DNA from: Candidatus Paracaedibacteraceae bacterium
GTDB taxonomy: Bacteria; Pseudomonadota; Alphaproteobacteria; Paracaedibacterales; Paracaedibacteraceae
DNA length: 64,000 bases
Direction: 5' to 3'
Assembly: GCA_019459505.1 (NCBI GenBank)
Contig: JAIBEV010000165.1
Span: 97,837-161,836, forward strand
The notes below the pieces were generated by a model that made no database searches, was not told the origin of the DNA, and saw only the letters and a list, made by a program, of their open reading frames with translations. Below, in pieces: positions 1 through 8,609 of this stretch. The position numbers and the translations under genes were made by a program. Position 1 is the stretch's first letter, and each line of letters starts with the position of its first letter.

Positions 1-260
1 TTAAATAAATCACCGTCTGGAATTTTGGAAGTTGCATGACGTTCCACACAGAGCAAAAGATCCTCCTGCTCCATTCCACAGCCATTATCTGTAATCGAAA
101 TTAATGTTCTTCCACCATCCCGCGCAATTACATCAATACGGGTTGCGCCTGCATCGATAGAATTTTCTACCAATTCTTTGATTGCAGAAGCTGGCCGCTC
201 AATAACTTCACCCGCAGCAATTTGGTTAATGAGAGTTTGATCTAAATAACGAACAGCCAT
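1..260 (-). CDS. mutL: DNA mismatch repair protein MutL, N-terminal part (cut by window edge)
   Basis: Only the first 86 codons lie in the window; the frame stays open to base 1. MutL is the ATPase that couples MutS mismatch recognition to downstream repair. The GHKL ATPase signatures are all visible: IAAGEV at residues 14-19, ENSIDAGA around 32-39 with the catalytic Glu and Mg-binding Asn, DNGCGM at 58-63, and RHATSKI at 74-80. The start ATG at 258-260 is preceded on the minus strand by a strong AGGAGA Shine-Dalgarno seven or so bases upstream. It is transcribed away from the CDGSH gene, so 261-417 is a divergent promoter region. Confidence 0.97.
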   Translation of the reverse strand, partial: MAVRYLDQTLINQIAAGEVIERPASAIKELVENSIDAGATRIDVIARDGGRTLISITDNGCGMEQEDLLLCVERHATSKIPDGDLF

Positions 261-417
261 TTATATCTCCTTTTGCACCACATTAAAAGAATCTGAAACT
301 TATTACAAGATAGGCACTAGCCTTTAGATACTGTCATAGAGATATCTATTCCTTGAATTTTTCAATGGTTCTGTCTTAGAGTAAATGTAATTTTTATAAT
401 AATAAGGAAAAATAACA

Positions 418-642
418 ATGACACATTTTCCGATTGAAGTCGAGCTTGAGGCTGATAAAAAATATTGCTGGTGCACCTGTGGGTTATCAGCAAAAGAGCC
501 ATTCTGTGATGGAACACATAAAACTGCTCCTACAGACAAAAGGTCTTTACACTTTTATGTAAATGCTCCTACAAAAGCCTTATTATGCGTCTGTAAAAAA
601 ACTCAAACCCCTCCTTATTGTGACGACAGCCATAATAAATAA
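418..642 (+). CDS. Dual CDGSH iron-sulfur domain protein
   Basis: A 74-residue protein built almost entirely of two CDGSH-type zinc-finger-like motifs that in this family each hold a 2Fe-2S cluster with three Cys and one His. Motif 1 is C19-x-C21-x2-S-x3-P-x-C30-D-G-T-H34. Motif 2 is C57-x-C59-x2-T-x3-P-x-C68-D-D-S-H72, so the usual Gly of CDGSH is Asp in the second motif. There is no signal peptide or membrane segment, suggesting a soluble cytoplasmic protein similar to the paired-domain CISD3 type. Function in electron transfer or cluster handling is family knowledge only. It stands alone, divergent from mutL. Confidence 0.9.
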   Translation: MTHFPIEVELEADKKYCWCTCGLSAKEPFCDGTHKTAPTDKRSLHFYVNAPTKALLCVCKKTQTPPYCDDSHNK

Positions 643-1054
643 GGAAAAAATATGGCGCTCCTCTTATTGTTCATATGATCCTTTTTGGCAGTCCCTAGTA
701 AAAGACTATAACGTATATTTATAGAGGATGAATTTAATTGCTTTCTCTCTGTAAAAAGATGGTATTTTTTGGTAAAAATTATCCCGTGGCCGCGGCTATT
801 AAAAATGCTTTTTCACCTATTTAGACATCCCAGTTTAACGCTGTTACTTGACTTTAAGACCATTATTCAATTTTTATTTTAATTTTCTCTTATTCAAGTA
901 AAAAATTAATAAAACAATAATCAAGTATATAAAAAAACTTACAACATTCACGGTAGAAAAATATATCAAAATTCTTGTGGAGCAGGAAAGAATAGACGTC
1001 TAAGTTACCGATATGTGAATTTTTGAATTATAAAACTAAAGGGATCAAAGCATT
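643..1054. other. Intergenic spacer, no gene seen
   Basis: AT-rich spacer between the CDGSH gene and the secreted repeat protein. No open frame of convincing composition, tRNA or clear terminator was found. The promoter and leader of the downstream gene presumably lie in its right half; AAGGGATC just before 1055 may serve as a weak ribosome binding site. Confidence 0.5.
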
Positions 1055-2644
1055 ATGAATAAATTACAATTACTATCTGCTGTTACTCTTTCAACTATGT
1101 TAGGCCATGCTGTAGAAGAAACTTTTACTGCTGATCCAATGTTAGAGGACTTTATTATAATTAGCAAAGAAAAATGTTGTCATTCTAACGAATCCAATCT
1201 TACAAATTTAATCAATGAGCGGTTAGAAAAAGAAGCTGCTTTGATTGAAGAAGTTTGCGGTCGAGCAAATAAAAAGCCAAAATCTTCTTCAGCTACGGCA
1301 AAACCCTCTTTAGCTAAAATTTGTTATGTAGAAAATTATTTAAGCGATGAAGAGAAAGACGATGAAGAAATACGCTTACAAGAAATAGAAACAAGTCGAA
1401 TGGAGCAAATACATGAGACCTACAACGGTCAAATTGACGGGTATTTTATAAAAAAAGGAACTGATCAAACTAACGCTCCTCATCCAGCTAGGGACTTTCA
1501 CTTAACTGAGCCCTTAAAGCAACCAAGTAAAATGACAAATTTATTAGCGCAATTATTTAACTTTGGTGGGGAATCTGAGTCAACAGCAACCCAACCTCCA
1601 AGAGTAGAGCCCCACGTAAAGCACCTGGAAAGAGAAACGGCTCAACAAGCGGAAGTAAAACCACAACTTGAAGGGCCGCAAGAATTATCCTTATCGATAA
1701 TGTCATCTTCTATTATGGAAGCAATTAGCCAACCACAATCAGCCTTAATACAAAAAGAATCAAAAAATACAACAGCGTCACAACTTCCTCGTATAATAGA
1801 AGCTGCTATTGAATCGCAACCAAAAGTAGCAGAACAGTATTCTCGCGTGACACCCCCACCGTCACAACACCAAACTATACCTTCTCCTAATAAATCAATT
1901 ATACACGTACAACCACAAACAAGCCAACAACTACCTGTAGCACCTCAAGAAGTTCGCTCGCGATCTACCTCGACTTCTTCGCAAATAACCACTTCACAAC
2001 CGCATCGACAAGCGATTTCTCCGCGCAGTGTTCCATCACAAATAACCACTGCGGCCATACAGCAAGCTCAAGTGGAAACCTCAAGAGTTGAATCACAATC
2101 TACTTCAACTTCTTCGCAGGTAACTACTTCACAATCGCGGCCACAAGCGATTTCTCCGAGCAGTGTTCCATCACAAGTAGTTACAGCGGCCACACAACCC
2201 GCTCCAGTAAAAACATTAAGAGTTGCATCACAACCTACTTCAACTTCTTCGCAGGTAACCCCTCAACAACCACGTCCGCAAGCGACTTCTCCAAGAGGTG
2301 TTCCATCGCAAGCAAACTCATCGGCTATACAACAAGCTCGAGTGGAAACTTCAAGAGTTGGATCACAACCTACCTCGACTTCTTCGCAGGTAACCATTCA
2401 ACAACCGCGTCCGCAAGCAACTTCTCCAAGAGGGGTTGTAAAACAGCCAACCTCAACAACCGTAGAGCAACCTAGCGCAATGCCAAAAAACCCAACCCCT
2501 CGAGCCATACCTCAACTTCGAGCACTGCGTAATCTACAGCTCAGATTAACGCCAATGTCGGCTACGCAACCACATCACATGCCTTCTGTAATCTCTTCAT
2601 CAACTTTAGAAGTACCCCCGCAACCTCTAAAAGTGCCACAATGA
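1055..2644 (+). CDS. Secreted Pro/Gln/Ser/Thr-rich protein with 45-residue tandem repeats
   Basis: 529 residues, not recognised as any named family. The N-terminus is a signal peptide (MNKLQLLSAVTLSTMLGHA, probable cleavage after GHA), nearly the same as that of the secreted protein at 7001-8014. Residues about 20-200 are charged and mixed; after that the protein becomes low in hydrophobics and rich in Q, P, S and T. From about residue 302 it holds 3.6 copies of a 45-residue unit beginning S-x-S/P-T-S-T-S-S-Q and containing QPRPQA-x-SP. Such composition suggests an extended, disordered exported or surface protein. The start is supported by the signal peptide. It is followed by a rho-independent terminator, so it is monocistronic. 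Confidence 0.75.
   Translation: MNKLQLLSAVTLSTMLGHAVEETFTADPMLEDFIIISKEKCCHSNESNLTNLINERLEKEAALIEEVCGRANKKPKSSSATAKPSLAKICYVENYLSDEEKDDEEIRLQEIETSRMEQIHETYNGQIDGYFIKKGTDQTNAPHPARDFHLTEPLKQPSKMTNLLAQLFNFGGESESTATQPPRVEPHVKHLERETAQQAEVKPQLEGPQELSLSIMSSSIMEAISQPQSALIQKESKNTTASQLPRIIEAAIESQPKVAEQYSRVTPPPSQHQTIPSPNKSIIHVQPQTSQQLPVAPQEVRSRSTSTSSQITTSQPHRQAISPRSVPSQITTAAIQQAQVETSRVESQSTSTSSQVTTSQSRPQAISPSSVPSQVVTAATQPAPVKTLRVASQPTSTSSQVTPQQPRPQATSPRGVPSQANSSAIQQARVETSRVGSQPTSTSSQVTIQQPRPQATSPRGVVKQPTSTTVEQPSAMPKNPTPRAIPQLRALRNLQLRLTPMSATQPHHMPSVISSSTLEVPPQPLKVPQ
1958..2440 (+). repeat. 135-bp in-frame tandem repeat, about 3.6 copies
   Basis: Copies start at 1958, 2093, 2228 and 2363, exactly 135 bp apart, and the last is cut short near 2440. 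Each begins with TCA/TCG-x-A followed by codons for STSTSSQ. Copies differ by scattered substitutions, including many synonymous ones (for example acctcgacttctt versus acttcaacttctt), so the array is not brand new. The period keeps the reading frame. Confidence 0.9.
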
Positions 2645-2733
2645 ATAGAGCAAGAATAGGGCTAAGTAAAATAATAATTAGGCGCCACATTTTAACGAAA
2701 CTGCTTCCTAAACATTCCTATCATCCTTCCTTT

Positions 2734-2764
2734 AAACTGCCATCATTAAAGTGGCAGTTTTCTT
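2734..2764 (+). terminator. Rho-independent terminator after the repeat protein
   Basis: Perfect 9-bp stem AAACTGCCA / TGGCAGTTT with a 9-base loop, followed by TCTT. It lies 90 bp past the stop at 2644. The T-run is short, so termination could be modest. Confidence 0.65.
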
Positions 2765-2915
2765 ATTAAGAACCAATGTGAGTGGTAAATTAATATGATT
2801 TTATATATACTTTTATAGTGTTTTAGGCTTAATATTTATGTTTACTAATATTCCGCAGAGAATGGCAGCAAAATTATTTATTCTACGCCATAAGATGTCT
2901 CAGAATAAAAAACTA

Positions 2916-3548
2916 TTAATTTTTTAAGATCAGCATCATTTGACGTGCAACTTCTTGTTCCGCTATTTTACGAGATTTTCCAAGGGCAGATACTCGATTG
3001 TCTCCCACAGTAAGAGAAACTTCAAATTCGGGGGCATGGGCGGGCCCTGTTTGACCAATGATCTCATAGGCAGGAATACCTAAGCCGCGGCTTTGAGTCC
3101 ACTCTTGTAAGAGGCTTTTATGATCTTTCGGTGGGGCTTCAGATTGACTTATACGTTTTTGCCACAAGGGAAGTATATGGACCCGAACAGCCTCAAGCCC
3201 TTGATCTAAGTACATCGCACCTATGAGAGCTTCCATGGCATCACTCATAACCGCAGAGTTTCCATCCAATTCCGTCCCAATAACTTTGATGTCCTCTTGT
3301 AAACCGATTTCTCGGGCAACTTCTTGACACACTTCCCGACTGATTAATACAGCTTGACGTTTAGCTAAATCACCCTCCTTTTCAGTAGGGAATGCCTTAT
3401 AAAGCATCTCGGCTACCAGAATCCCTAACACCCGATCCCCTAGAAATTCTAGGCGCTCAAAATTATTAATCTTGCGGCGACGGAAACTAGGATGCGTTAT
3501 TGCTTTTTCAAAAAGCGATGAATCTTTAAAAAAAAATTGAAGTTTCAT
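2916..3548 (-). CDS. rnc: Ribonuclease III
   Basis: Endonuclease that cuts double-stranded RNA in rRNA processing and mRNA/sRNA turnover. The family signature ERLEFLGDRVL occupies residues 31-41, with metal-binding E34 and D38; the second acidic pair is D103 and E106 in SDAMEALIGA. A C-terminal double-stranded RNA binding domain covers about 142-209 (KSLLQEWTQ ... GKSRKIAEQEVA). At 210 residues it is slightly short at the N-terminus compared with typical 220-230. Unlike in many bacteria it is not next to era or lepB in this window. The gene is convergent with the repeat protein and its start faces the outer membrane protein gene. Confidence 0.95.
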   Translation of the reverse strand: MKLQFFFKDSSLFEKAITHPSFRRRKINNFERLEFLGDRVLGILVAEMLYKAFPTEKEGDLAKRQAVLISREVCQEVAREIGLQEDIKVIGTELDGNSAVMSDAMEALIGAMYLDQGLEAVRVHILPLWQKRISQSEAPPKDHKSLLQEWTQSRGLGIPAYEIIGQTGPAHAPEFEVSLTVGDNRVSALGKSRKIAEQEVARQMMLILKN

Positions 3549-3652
3549 ACAAGATTACCTATAAAAGCACCACCAATAACTCTAAACTTTTATCTATCTT
3601 GTAACATTTTTACAACAAATGCAATTTTTACAATTAAATTTCCTCATATTTT

Positions 3653-3679
3653 TTGACTTTCTAATCGTATACTTATACA
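3653..3679 (+). promoter_or_regulatory. Candidate sigma-70 promoter of the outer membrane protein gene
   Basis: TTGACT at 3653-3658 and TATACA at 3674-3679, separated by 15 bp, which is shorter than ideal. It lies 33 bp before the chosen start at 3712. Confidence 0.35.
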
Positions 3680-3711
3680 ACTTAAATTGTTTCATTATTA
3701 GGAGTATAAAT

Positions 3712-4395
3712 ATGAAAAAAATTTTATCAACAGCAGTAGCAGTTGCAGCTTTGGCTTCAGCCGCCGATGCAAAAGGTTTTAATGGTTTTTATGCTGGTAT
3801 GGGTATTGGTATGTCCGCTCTGCACAGCACCTTTAAAGTGGGTGACATTAATAATGTAGCTAGCGATAGAGTACACGGTCAAACTGTTAGCCCTGTTCTT
3901 GATATCTTTCTAGGTTACAACAAAGTATTCCAAAACTGTTTTTCAGTAGGTGGCGAATTTACGTCTGATTTCACTTTCAATAACAAGAAAATTCTCTCAA
4001 GAATTTATGTGCGTAATACTCAAGTTAAGCGCGACTCTTATAGCTGGGGACTGCTTGCCAAATTTGGTATGCAATTTAACCAAAAAACATTAGCATTTAT
4101 TGGTTTAGGTGTTAAATCACAAAATGTAAAGTACATTTACTCCCAATCAAACCCTAGTGGCACTAGTTTTGCTTTCTCTCTAAAGAACAATAAACTTAGA
4201 CCTGCTTACCAAATTGGTTTTGAAAACCTATTACCTGGTGATGCAGTAGCTTTACGGATGGCTTATACATTTGTTCAAGGTAGTAAGAAATCTAGAGCAA
4301 ATATTGCTAGCCCTAACTTTACATTTATTAATGGCAAGGCATCTGCAAAAAACAACGAGCACTTAGTTAAGCTTGGTATTTCATACCGCTTCTAA
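3712..4395 (+). CDS. Outer membrane beta-barrel protein (opacity/OmpA-barrel type)
   Basis: 227 residues. A clear signal peptide (MKKILSTAVAVAALASAADA) is followed by FNGFYAGMGIG, the usual first strand of small Omp25/Opa-like barrels. Alternating aromatic/hydrophobic strands follow, and the protein ends in KLGISYRF with the terminal Phe required for BAM recognition. The frame is open further upstream to 3619, but the ATG at 3712 has a GGAG ribosome binding site eight bases ahead and begins the signal peptide, so the upstream part is leader. Probably an abundant surface protein; specific function is not visible. It is followed by a strong terminator. Confidence 0.85.
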   Translation: MKKILSTAVAVAALASAADAKGFNGFYAGMGIGMSALHSTFKVGDINNVASDRVHGQTVSPVLDIFLGYNKVFQNCFSVGGEFTSDFTFNNKKILSRIYVRNTQVKRDSYSWGLLAKFGMQFNQKTLAFIGLGVKSQNVKYIYSQSNPSGTSFAFSLKNNKLRPAYQIGFENLLPGDAVALRMAYTFVQGSKKSRANIASPNFTFINGKASAKNNEHLVKLGISYRF

Positions 4396-4397
4396 TA

Positions 4398-4423
4398 AAA
4401 GGAGGGTTGTTCCCTCCTTTTTT
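4398..4423 (+). terminator. Rho-independent terminator
   Basis: Stem AAAGGAGGG / CCCTCCTTT, loop TTGTT, then a T-run, starting two bases after the stop codon at 4395. Confidence 0.9.
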
Positions 4424-4602
4424 AATAATCCTTCAATCATTTTCCTATAAAAATCTTGAATATTAGATTAGCTCAAAAAGAACATATTATGTGAGCTTAC
4501 CAACATAATATAGAAAACATTTTTATCAATATCTATACAGATCATAGTTTTCCTTTATTCTAGGCATATTATTTCGTAAGGGATAGCAACTCTTCCCTTG
4601 GT

Positions 4603-5182
4603 GAGCGGATGAGGCTCCGTAAAGGCTTTTATCGAGACTTCTAAAGCCCTATTGAGAGGTCGAGAATTCATTACTCCCCTTGCTTGGGAACTGAAATTAA
4701 AAGAGCAGCAACTTTCACGTTTTTTTGAAAAACAATATTAATATGAAAGGCGTAAAGACAAACGTCACACATACGTGCATGAGTTTTCTCACATAGCTCT
4801 TTTGAAAAGATAGGAAGCTACTGGGAATCAAGAGAGTTCGTGGAAAAGATGATTTCAAGACCTTCATCTCCCTGCTGCAACGTCTAAAATGAAGATTTTG
4901 TCATTATGGCCAGCAAGCAAACAACCCCTATGAAAGGGCAAGCCTAAATGCCGATTGAGGAAATGCTCAGCTGTCTCAAAAGCCGAAGTTTTTGTCTGGA
5001 AAGCACTACCTAAAGAAAAAGATTCAAATTTCTGGCTTCTTTTCCCCTTTGTCTTTGATCAACCTTTTAAATTAGCAAATGGCTGGCTGAATGAAAAAGC
5101 GCCTAGTGCCGCAAAGTCCACCAGACAAGGGTTGCCTCATTATTTAGTGAGGGATTGGATAGATAAAAAAGACTTTTTATAA
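4603..5182 (+). pseudogene. Possible decayed coding sequence of unknown origin
   Basis: Between the terminator at 4423 and the hairpin at 5336 there is no intact gene. One plus-strand frame from about 4603 to the stop at 5182 reads with protein-like composition (for example AFIETSKALLRGREF, then WLNEKAPSAAKSTRQGLPHY). It is interrupted by in-frame stops near 4739, 4814, 4850 and 4931. The last open part, 4955-5182 from a TTG, gives 75 residues with no family I recognise. There is no frameshift signature, only stops. This may be a decayed gene or chance. Upstream, 4424-4602 has only an 8-bp hairpin (4485-4510). Confidence 0.3.
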
Positions 5183-5335
5183 ATGTTTCTTATTCTCTCT
5201 TGCCTTTACCCTACCAAAATCTCTCCTCGCCTTCTTCTTATTTCTTTAGATAGTGCGAAGTAGCAGGACTTTTAAAGTAAAATAGCATTATTATAAATAA
5301 TAAAGTTATTACTTAACCACTTAAAAATAAACTAT

Positions 5336-5370
5336 AGAGGTTAACATTATAAAAATAATGATAACCTCTT
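5336..5370 (-). terminator. Long hairpin, probable terminator of the Gln-rich secreted protein
   Basis: Near-perfect inverted repeat AGAGGTTA-x-CATTAT / ATAATG-x-TAACCTCT with a short A-rich loop, just past the minus-strand stop at 5386. The T-run is weak, so it may act mainly as a 3' stabilising hairpin. Confidence 0.55.
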
Positions 5371-5385
5371 GGGCTATAAATAAAT

Positions 5386-6618
5386 TTATAGGCGGTGACC
5401 ATTAAAATAAGTTACAACATCAGCGTGTTGTAGTCTCATTCCAGCCTGAGGCTGTTGCTGTTGTACTGCAGGTTGCACCACTCGTGGTTGTTGCTGCTGT
5501 ACTACCTGAGGCTGCTGTTGCTGCTGTAATCGTATTGCAGGCTGTTGCACTCGTGGTTGTTGCTGCTGTTGTTGTGGTGCTCCATCTTGATAAAATGCTT
5601 CATTAATTCCGGCAGCAGCATCACCAACAAAATTACCAAGTTCATCATTAATGTTGGAAGTGTCTAAAAGATCATAATATTGTCGGAATCTACGATCAAT
5701 AGCGGCTTGAGCAAGTTGTTGATCCTGAAGATTTCTAGCAAAAACGATAGTAGCGGCTTGTCTCCAATTATTGCGAATATTATCTAGAATATTTCTCACC
5801 ATACCTGCATTTACATTAGTATATAATTCCATTCCAAGTAAGCGAGACAGTGGATGATCTTCTGGCAATCTAGCAAGATATTCTGTTAGTACTTCATTGC
5901 ACCTTGTAGAGAACCCATGGACATCAATCTGTACCTCACCACCATTTCCATTAAGGCGATACACGCCATCAATATTTATGCCATCAATGGAACCCTGTAG
6001 ACAGAGAAGAATCCGTTGCGATTGTCCTACCCCACATACAGTATGATTATCATCTTCTACAATTTCAGCTAAACCTTTTTTGAGTAAAGTTAGTCGCATG
6101 TTTACTTGATCATTGGCAGCATTTTGAGAACCTGATATTATCGGATATTGTTCTATAGCATTCCATATCAATGTTAAAACTTCATCCATTCGCACATGAG
6201 CGTTATTAATCTGCTCTGAAAAGAAATATCCATTATTTTGAATTGCATTGAATCCCTTAATTGCATCATCAATATAATTTCTTGTGGCAACATGACGCCC
6301 TGTGGAATAATCACGGCAATTCACTTGCCGTACCATTCGCGGATTATTATATTCTTGCGGGTTATTCCTATAAGCATTTAACCATGCCCCAATTTGCTGC
6401 ATAGCTGTGGCTGTGGGTATATGAGGTTCAATCACAGCAAACAATTGTTCAGCAGATTCGCGACACATCTGGCGACGCTGCCGATTCATTACATTTTCAC
6501 CATTTCCCCACCCATCAGCGCGTCCCTGATCGTTTAAGGGGGCAACCTCCATTGCTGATACTGCAGTTGCTGACAGGCAAACACCTAATAATAAATGTTT
6601 GAAAATTTTCTGACTCAT
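5386..6618 (-). CDS. Secreted protein with Gln/Pro-rich tail and C-terminal YF..HRL motif
   Basis: 410 residues, no family recognised. Signal peptide at 1-22 (LLLGVCLSATAVSA, then mature MEVAPL). The middle (about 40-345) is an alpha-helical, non-repetitive domain with several Cys. From about 346 the sequence becomes Gln-rich with runs of five to six Q separated by PRV/PAV. It ends in VVTYFNGHRL; the secreted neighbour at 7001-8014 ends in NVHYFGDHRL, so the two share a C-terminal tag joined to otherwise different bodies. Probably exported across the inner membrane. Start ATG at 6616-6618 is chosen because it begins the signal peptide. Confidence 0.7.
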   Translation of the reverse strand: MSQKIFKHLLLGVCLSATAVSAMEVAPLNDQGRADGWGNGENVMNRQRRQMCRESAEQLFAVIEPHIPTATAMQQIGAWLNAYRNNPQEYNNPRMVRQVNCRDYSTGRHVATRNYIDDAIKGFNAIQNNGYFFSEQINNAHVRMDEVLTLIWNAIEQYPIISGSQNAANDQVNMRLTLLKKGLAEIVEDDNHTVCGVGQSQRILLCLQGSIDGINIDGVYRLNGNGGEVQIDVHGFSTRCNEVLTEYLARLPEDHPLSRLLGMELYTNVNAGMVRNILDNIRNNWRQAATIVFARNLQDQQLAQAAIDRRFRQYYDLLDTSNINDELGNFVGDAAAGINEAFYQDGAPQQQQQQPRVQQPAIRLQQQQQPQVVQQQQPRVVQPAVQQQQPQAGMRLQHADVVTYFNGHRL

Positions 6619-6959
6619 AATTATATTTAATCCTTTTAGCTAAATAACTATATATTAAAAATCTAGTTAAAGCTGATAGTATCCTAGCACTTTATTATAT
6701 TAGAAATTTTATGCTTGCTTCCTATCAGCATCTATATTGATATAAGAAGGTCTTTGAAATACATCAAGCTTTTTTTAAAGATCTTGTTAAGAAATTCTAT
6801 TTTATTATTTTTTAGAAAGCTTAAGTTTTTTCCTAGAAGCTTAAAATGTGGTCTTTGAAATATTACTTTAGCTTATTTAAGCATAAACCTACTATCGTTA
6901 ATAATGAACTAGATTCTTTAATTATTTTACTTCTTAGTAAGAAAATGCAATTTAAAAAA

Positions 6960-6983
6960 TTACCACTACACGTGTAGTGGTAA
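6960..6983 (-). terminator. Perfect palindromic terminator of the 7001-8014 gene
   Basis: TTACCACTACAC / GTGTAGTGGTAA is a perfect 24-base palindrome 17 bp past the minus-strand stop, followed on the minus strand by a run of six T (6954-6959 read in reverse). The rest of the 382-bp spacer (6619-6959) shows nothing except an AT-rich leader for the gene at 5386-6618. Confidence 0.8.
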
Positions 6984-7000
6984 TTATTAGTAAAGTTAGA

Positions 7001-8014
7001 TTATAGGCGGTGGTCACCAAAATAATGAACATTCGCGACTGTAACTACTTGTTTTGGCAATGCTTGCTGACGCTCTGCTAGAGCTTGAGGCTGCTGCTGT
7101 GGGAGTTGACGAAGCTGCTCTATGGCATTTTCAAGAGCTGCTTGAGCCGCCTCCATAATATTCATATTATCGGCATGTTGAAGAAGATGGATAACATTTT
7201 GGACAGCTTGATGGAGTTCTCTTAAATCGTGCTCCTCAGCAATCTCAAGAAGTTGCCCAAGCTTACCTGCCATATTTTGTGCTTCAAACTGTTGCACTGC
7301 ATTATTAAATAAATCACGAAGCTGAACGAGACCTGCCTGAACTGCTCTGACTCCAGCATTTCTACCAGCATCTTCAAGTTCATCTACAGCACGCACTATA
7401 TCAGCATACCTAAAGCTCTGCATAGCGCGTTGTAATTCGGCGGAAGCAGTTTGAAGTGCTACTACGCCATCCTGGTTTTGGGCGTTACGAAGTGTTTCCA
7501 AAGAAGTTTGAATGGTCTGAGTAAGCCTTTCTACTGCATCTTGAAATGCTTGAAATCCCTCTTCTAGTACCTCTTCTAAATCAAAGTTCTCCTCATAACG
7601 CGGCTGCACTTCCTCAACCTCAGCCTGGAGATCCTGTACTGGCGCACCAAGATTTACAGCATTTTCATCTTCTTCTTCTTCTTCTTGATCGCGGGGTTGT
7701 TCAAATCTGAGGTCAAGGTTACCTTGGCCAGCCCCTCCTCCTACTAGGTCCTCAGCCCTTGGTAGCTGAAAATTAAATACTGGCTCTCTTCCGAGCTGAG
7801 CACCTTCTTCCTCTGCTTCCCTCTCATCTACCAGCAGTGGTATCGCATCCTCTCTGCCTTCCTCGATAGCTACTCTCTCCTCTGCATCTCTGTCAACTAC
7901 TACTTGAAGAGGATTAGCAGGTTGAGCTCCAAAGTCTAGGAGGTTTTCTTGATCAGCTGCCTTTGCCGTTAAAACAGAAAGTGCAACTGCCGAAAGTAAG
8001 TGTAATTTATTCAT
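7001..8014 (-). CDS. Secreted acidic helical protein with C-terminal YF..HRL motif
   Basis: 337 residues from the ATG at 8012-8014; a GTG one codon earlier is also possible, but the ATG matches the start of the similar signal peptide at 1055. Signal peptide MNKLHLLSAVALSVLTAKA. Residues about 25-130 are very acidic (E/D-rich, including EEEEEDE). Residues about 145-310 are Ala/Gln/Leu-rich amphipathic helix with heptad-like spacing, probably coiled coil. The tail is NVHYFGDHRL, matching the tail of the protein encoded at 5386-6618. Not recognised as a named family. Likely exported; role unknown. Confidence 0.7.
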   Translation of the reverse strand: MNKLHLLSAVALSVLTAKAADQENLLDFGAQPANPLQVVVDRDAEERVAIEEGREDAIPLLVDEREAEEEGAQLGREPVFNFQLPRAEDLVGGGAGQGNLDLRFEQPRDQEEEEEDENAVNLGAPVQDLQAEVEEVQPRYEENFDLEEVLEEGFQAFQDAVERLTQTIQTSLETLRNAQNQDGVVALQTASAELQRAMQSFRYADIVRAVDELEDAGRNAGVRAVQAGLVQLRDLFNNAVQQFEAQNMAGKLGQLLEIAEEHDLRELHQAVQNVIHLLQHADNMNIMEAAQAALENAIEQLRQLPQQQPQALAERQQALPKQVVTVANVHYFGDHRL

Positions 8015-8534
8015 CACTATCTAATTCCTTAAGTTATAATTTGGATACGAAAGTTAATTTATCTATCTCTTAATAGGTTAACAAGGAGAATTTTTAATAT
8101 CTTTTCTACTTACTTGAAAAATAATGTTTTTTTATATATGTTAAAAATTTAATATAATTTTTAGGAAAACAAAATATTCATCCATTTTTTCTTTTAAATA
8201 ATGAGGGCAATAAGTCCAAATAACTTTTTCTTAATAAAGTTACAATCCAGTGGGCAAATTGCACCCTATTCCTTCTTTAATCAAGCTGCAGCGCAGATAC
8301 CAAAGTCCCTTTCCCCAAATAATCAGTTTTTTCTAGTTAGGGCACATTAAACACCCTTGGCATCATAATTAAAGTAAATAAATTAAAGTCTTACAGGCAC
8401 GGATGCTCAATATTCCCTAACCTTCCAGCAATAGCCTTATGATATCCCTTTAAATTTAACCCCCTTATACCCCCTCTATCCAACCATCTTTTCTCCATAA
8501 TAAGTGTGATGATTTTCAAGGTTGCGCAATTTTG
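8015..8534. other. Intergenic spacer, no gene seen
   Basis: AT-rich divergent spacer between the acidic secreted protein and the lipid A operon. It contains a C-rich pyrimidine stretch near 8455-8480, but no open frame, RNA gene or hairpin that I can support. Confidence 0.5.
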
Positions 8535-8563
8535 TTGGTGATTTCGACGGCTTTTGCTATCAT
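8535..8563 (+). promoter_or_regulatory. Candidate sigma-70 promoter of the skp-lpx operon
   Basis: TTGGTG at 8535-8540 and TATCAT at 8558-8563 with a 17-bp spacer, 46 bp ahead of the skp start. Confidence 0.4.
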
Positions 8564-8609
8564 GAGCTTCGTTACATCAGCTAAGATTATAACGAAAGAT
8601 ATTTTTTGA

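Noticed and set aside
1958..2440. CRISPR-like array
   Set aside because: Regular 135-bp period lies inside a coding frame with no spacers; it is a protein repeat. No CRISPR array was seen anywhere in the window.
3619..3711. N-terminal extension of the outer membrane protein
   Set aside because: The internal ATG at 3712 has the ribosome binding site and begins a perfect signal peptide; the extension is AT-rich leader and overlaps the candidate promoter.
4603..5182. Stop-codon recoding (TGA read as an amino acid) for the interrupted frame
   Set aside because: TGA ends several certain genes here (lpxA, trmL neighbours), and the frame also contains TAA and TAG, so decay or chance is simpler.
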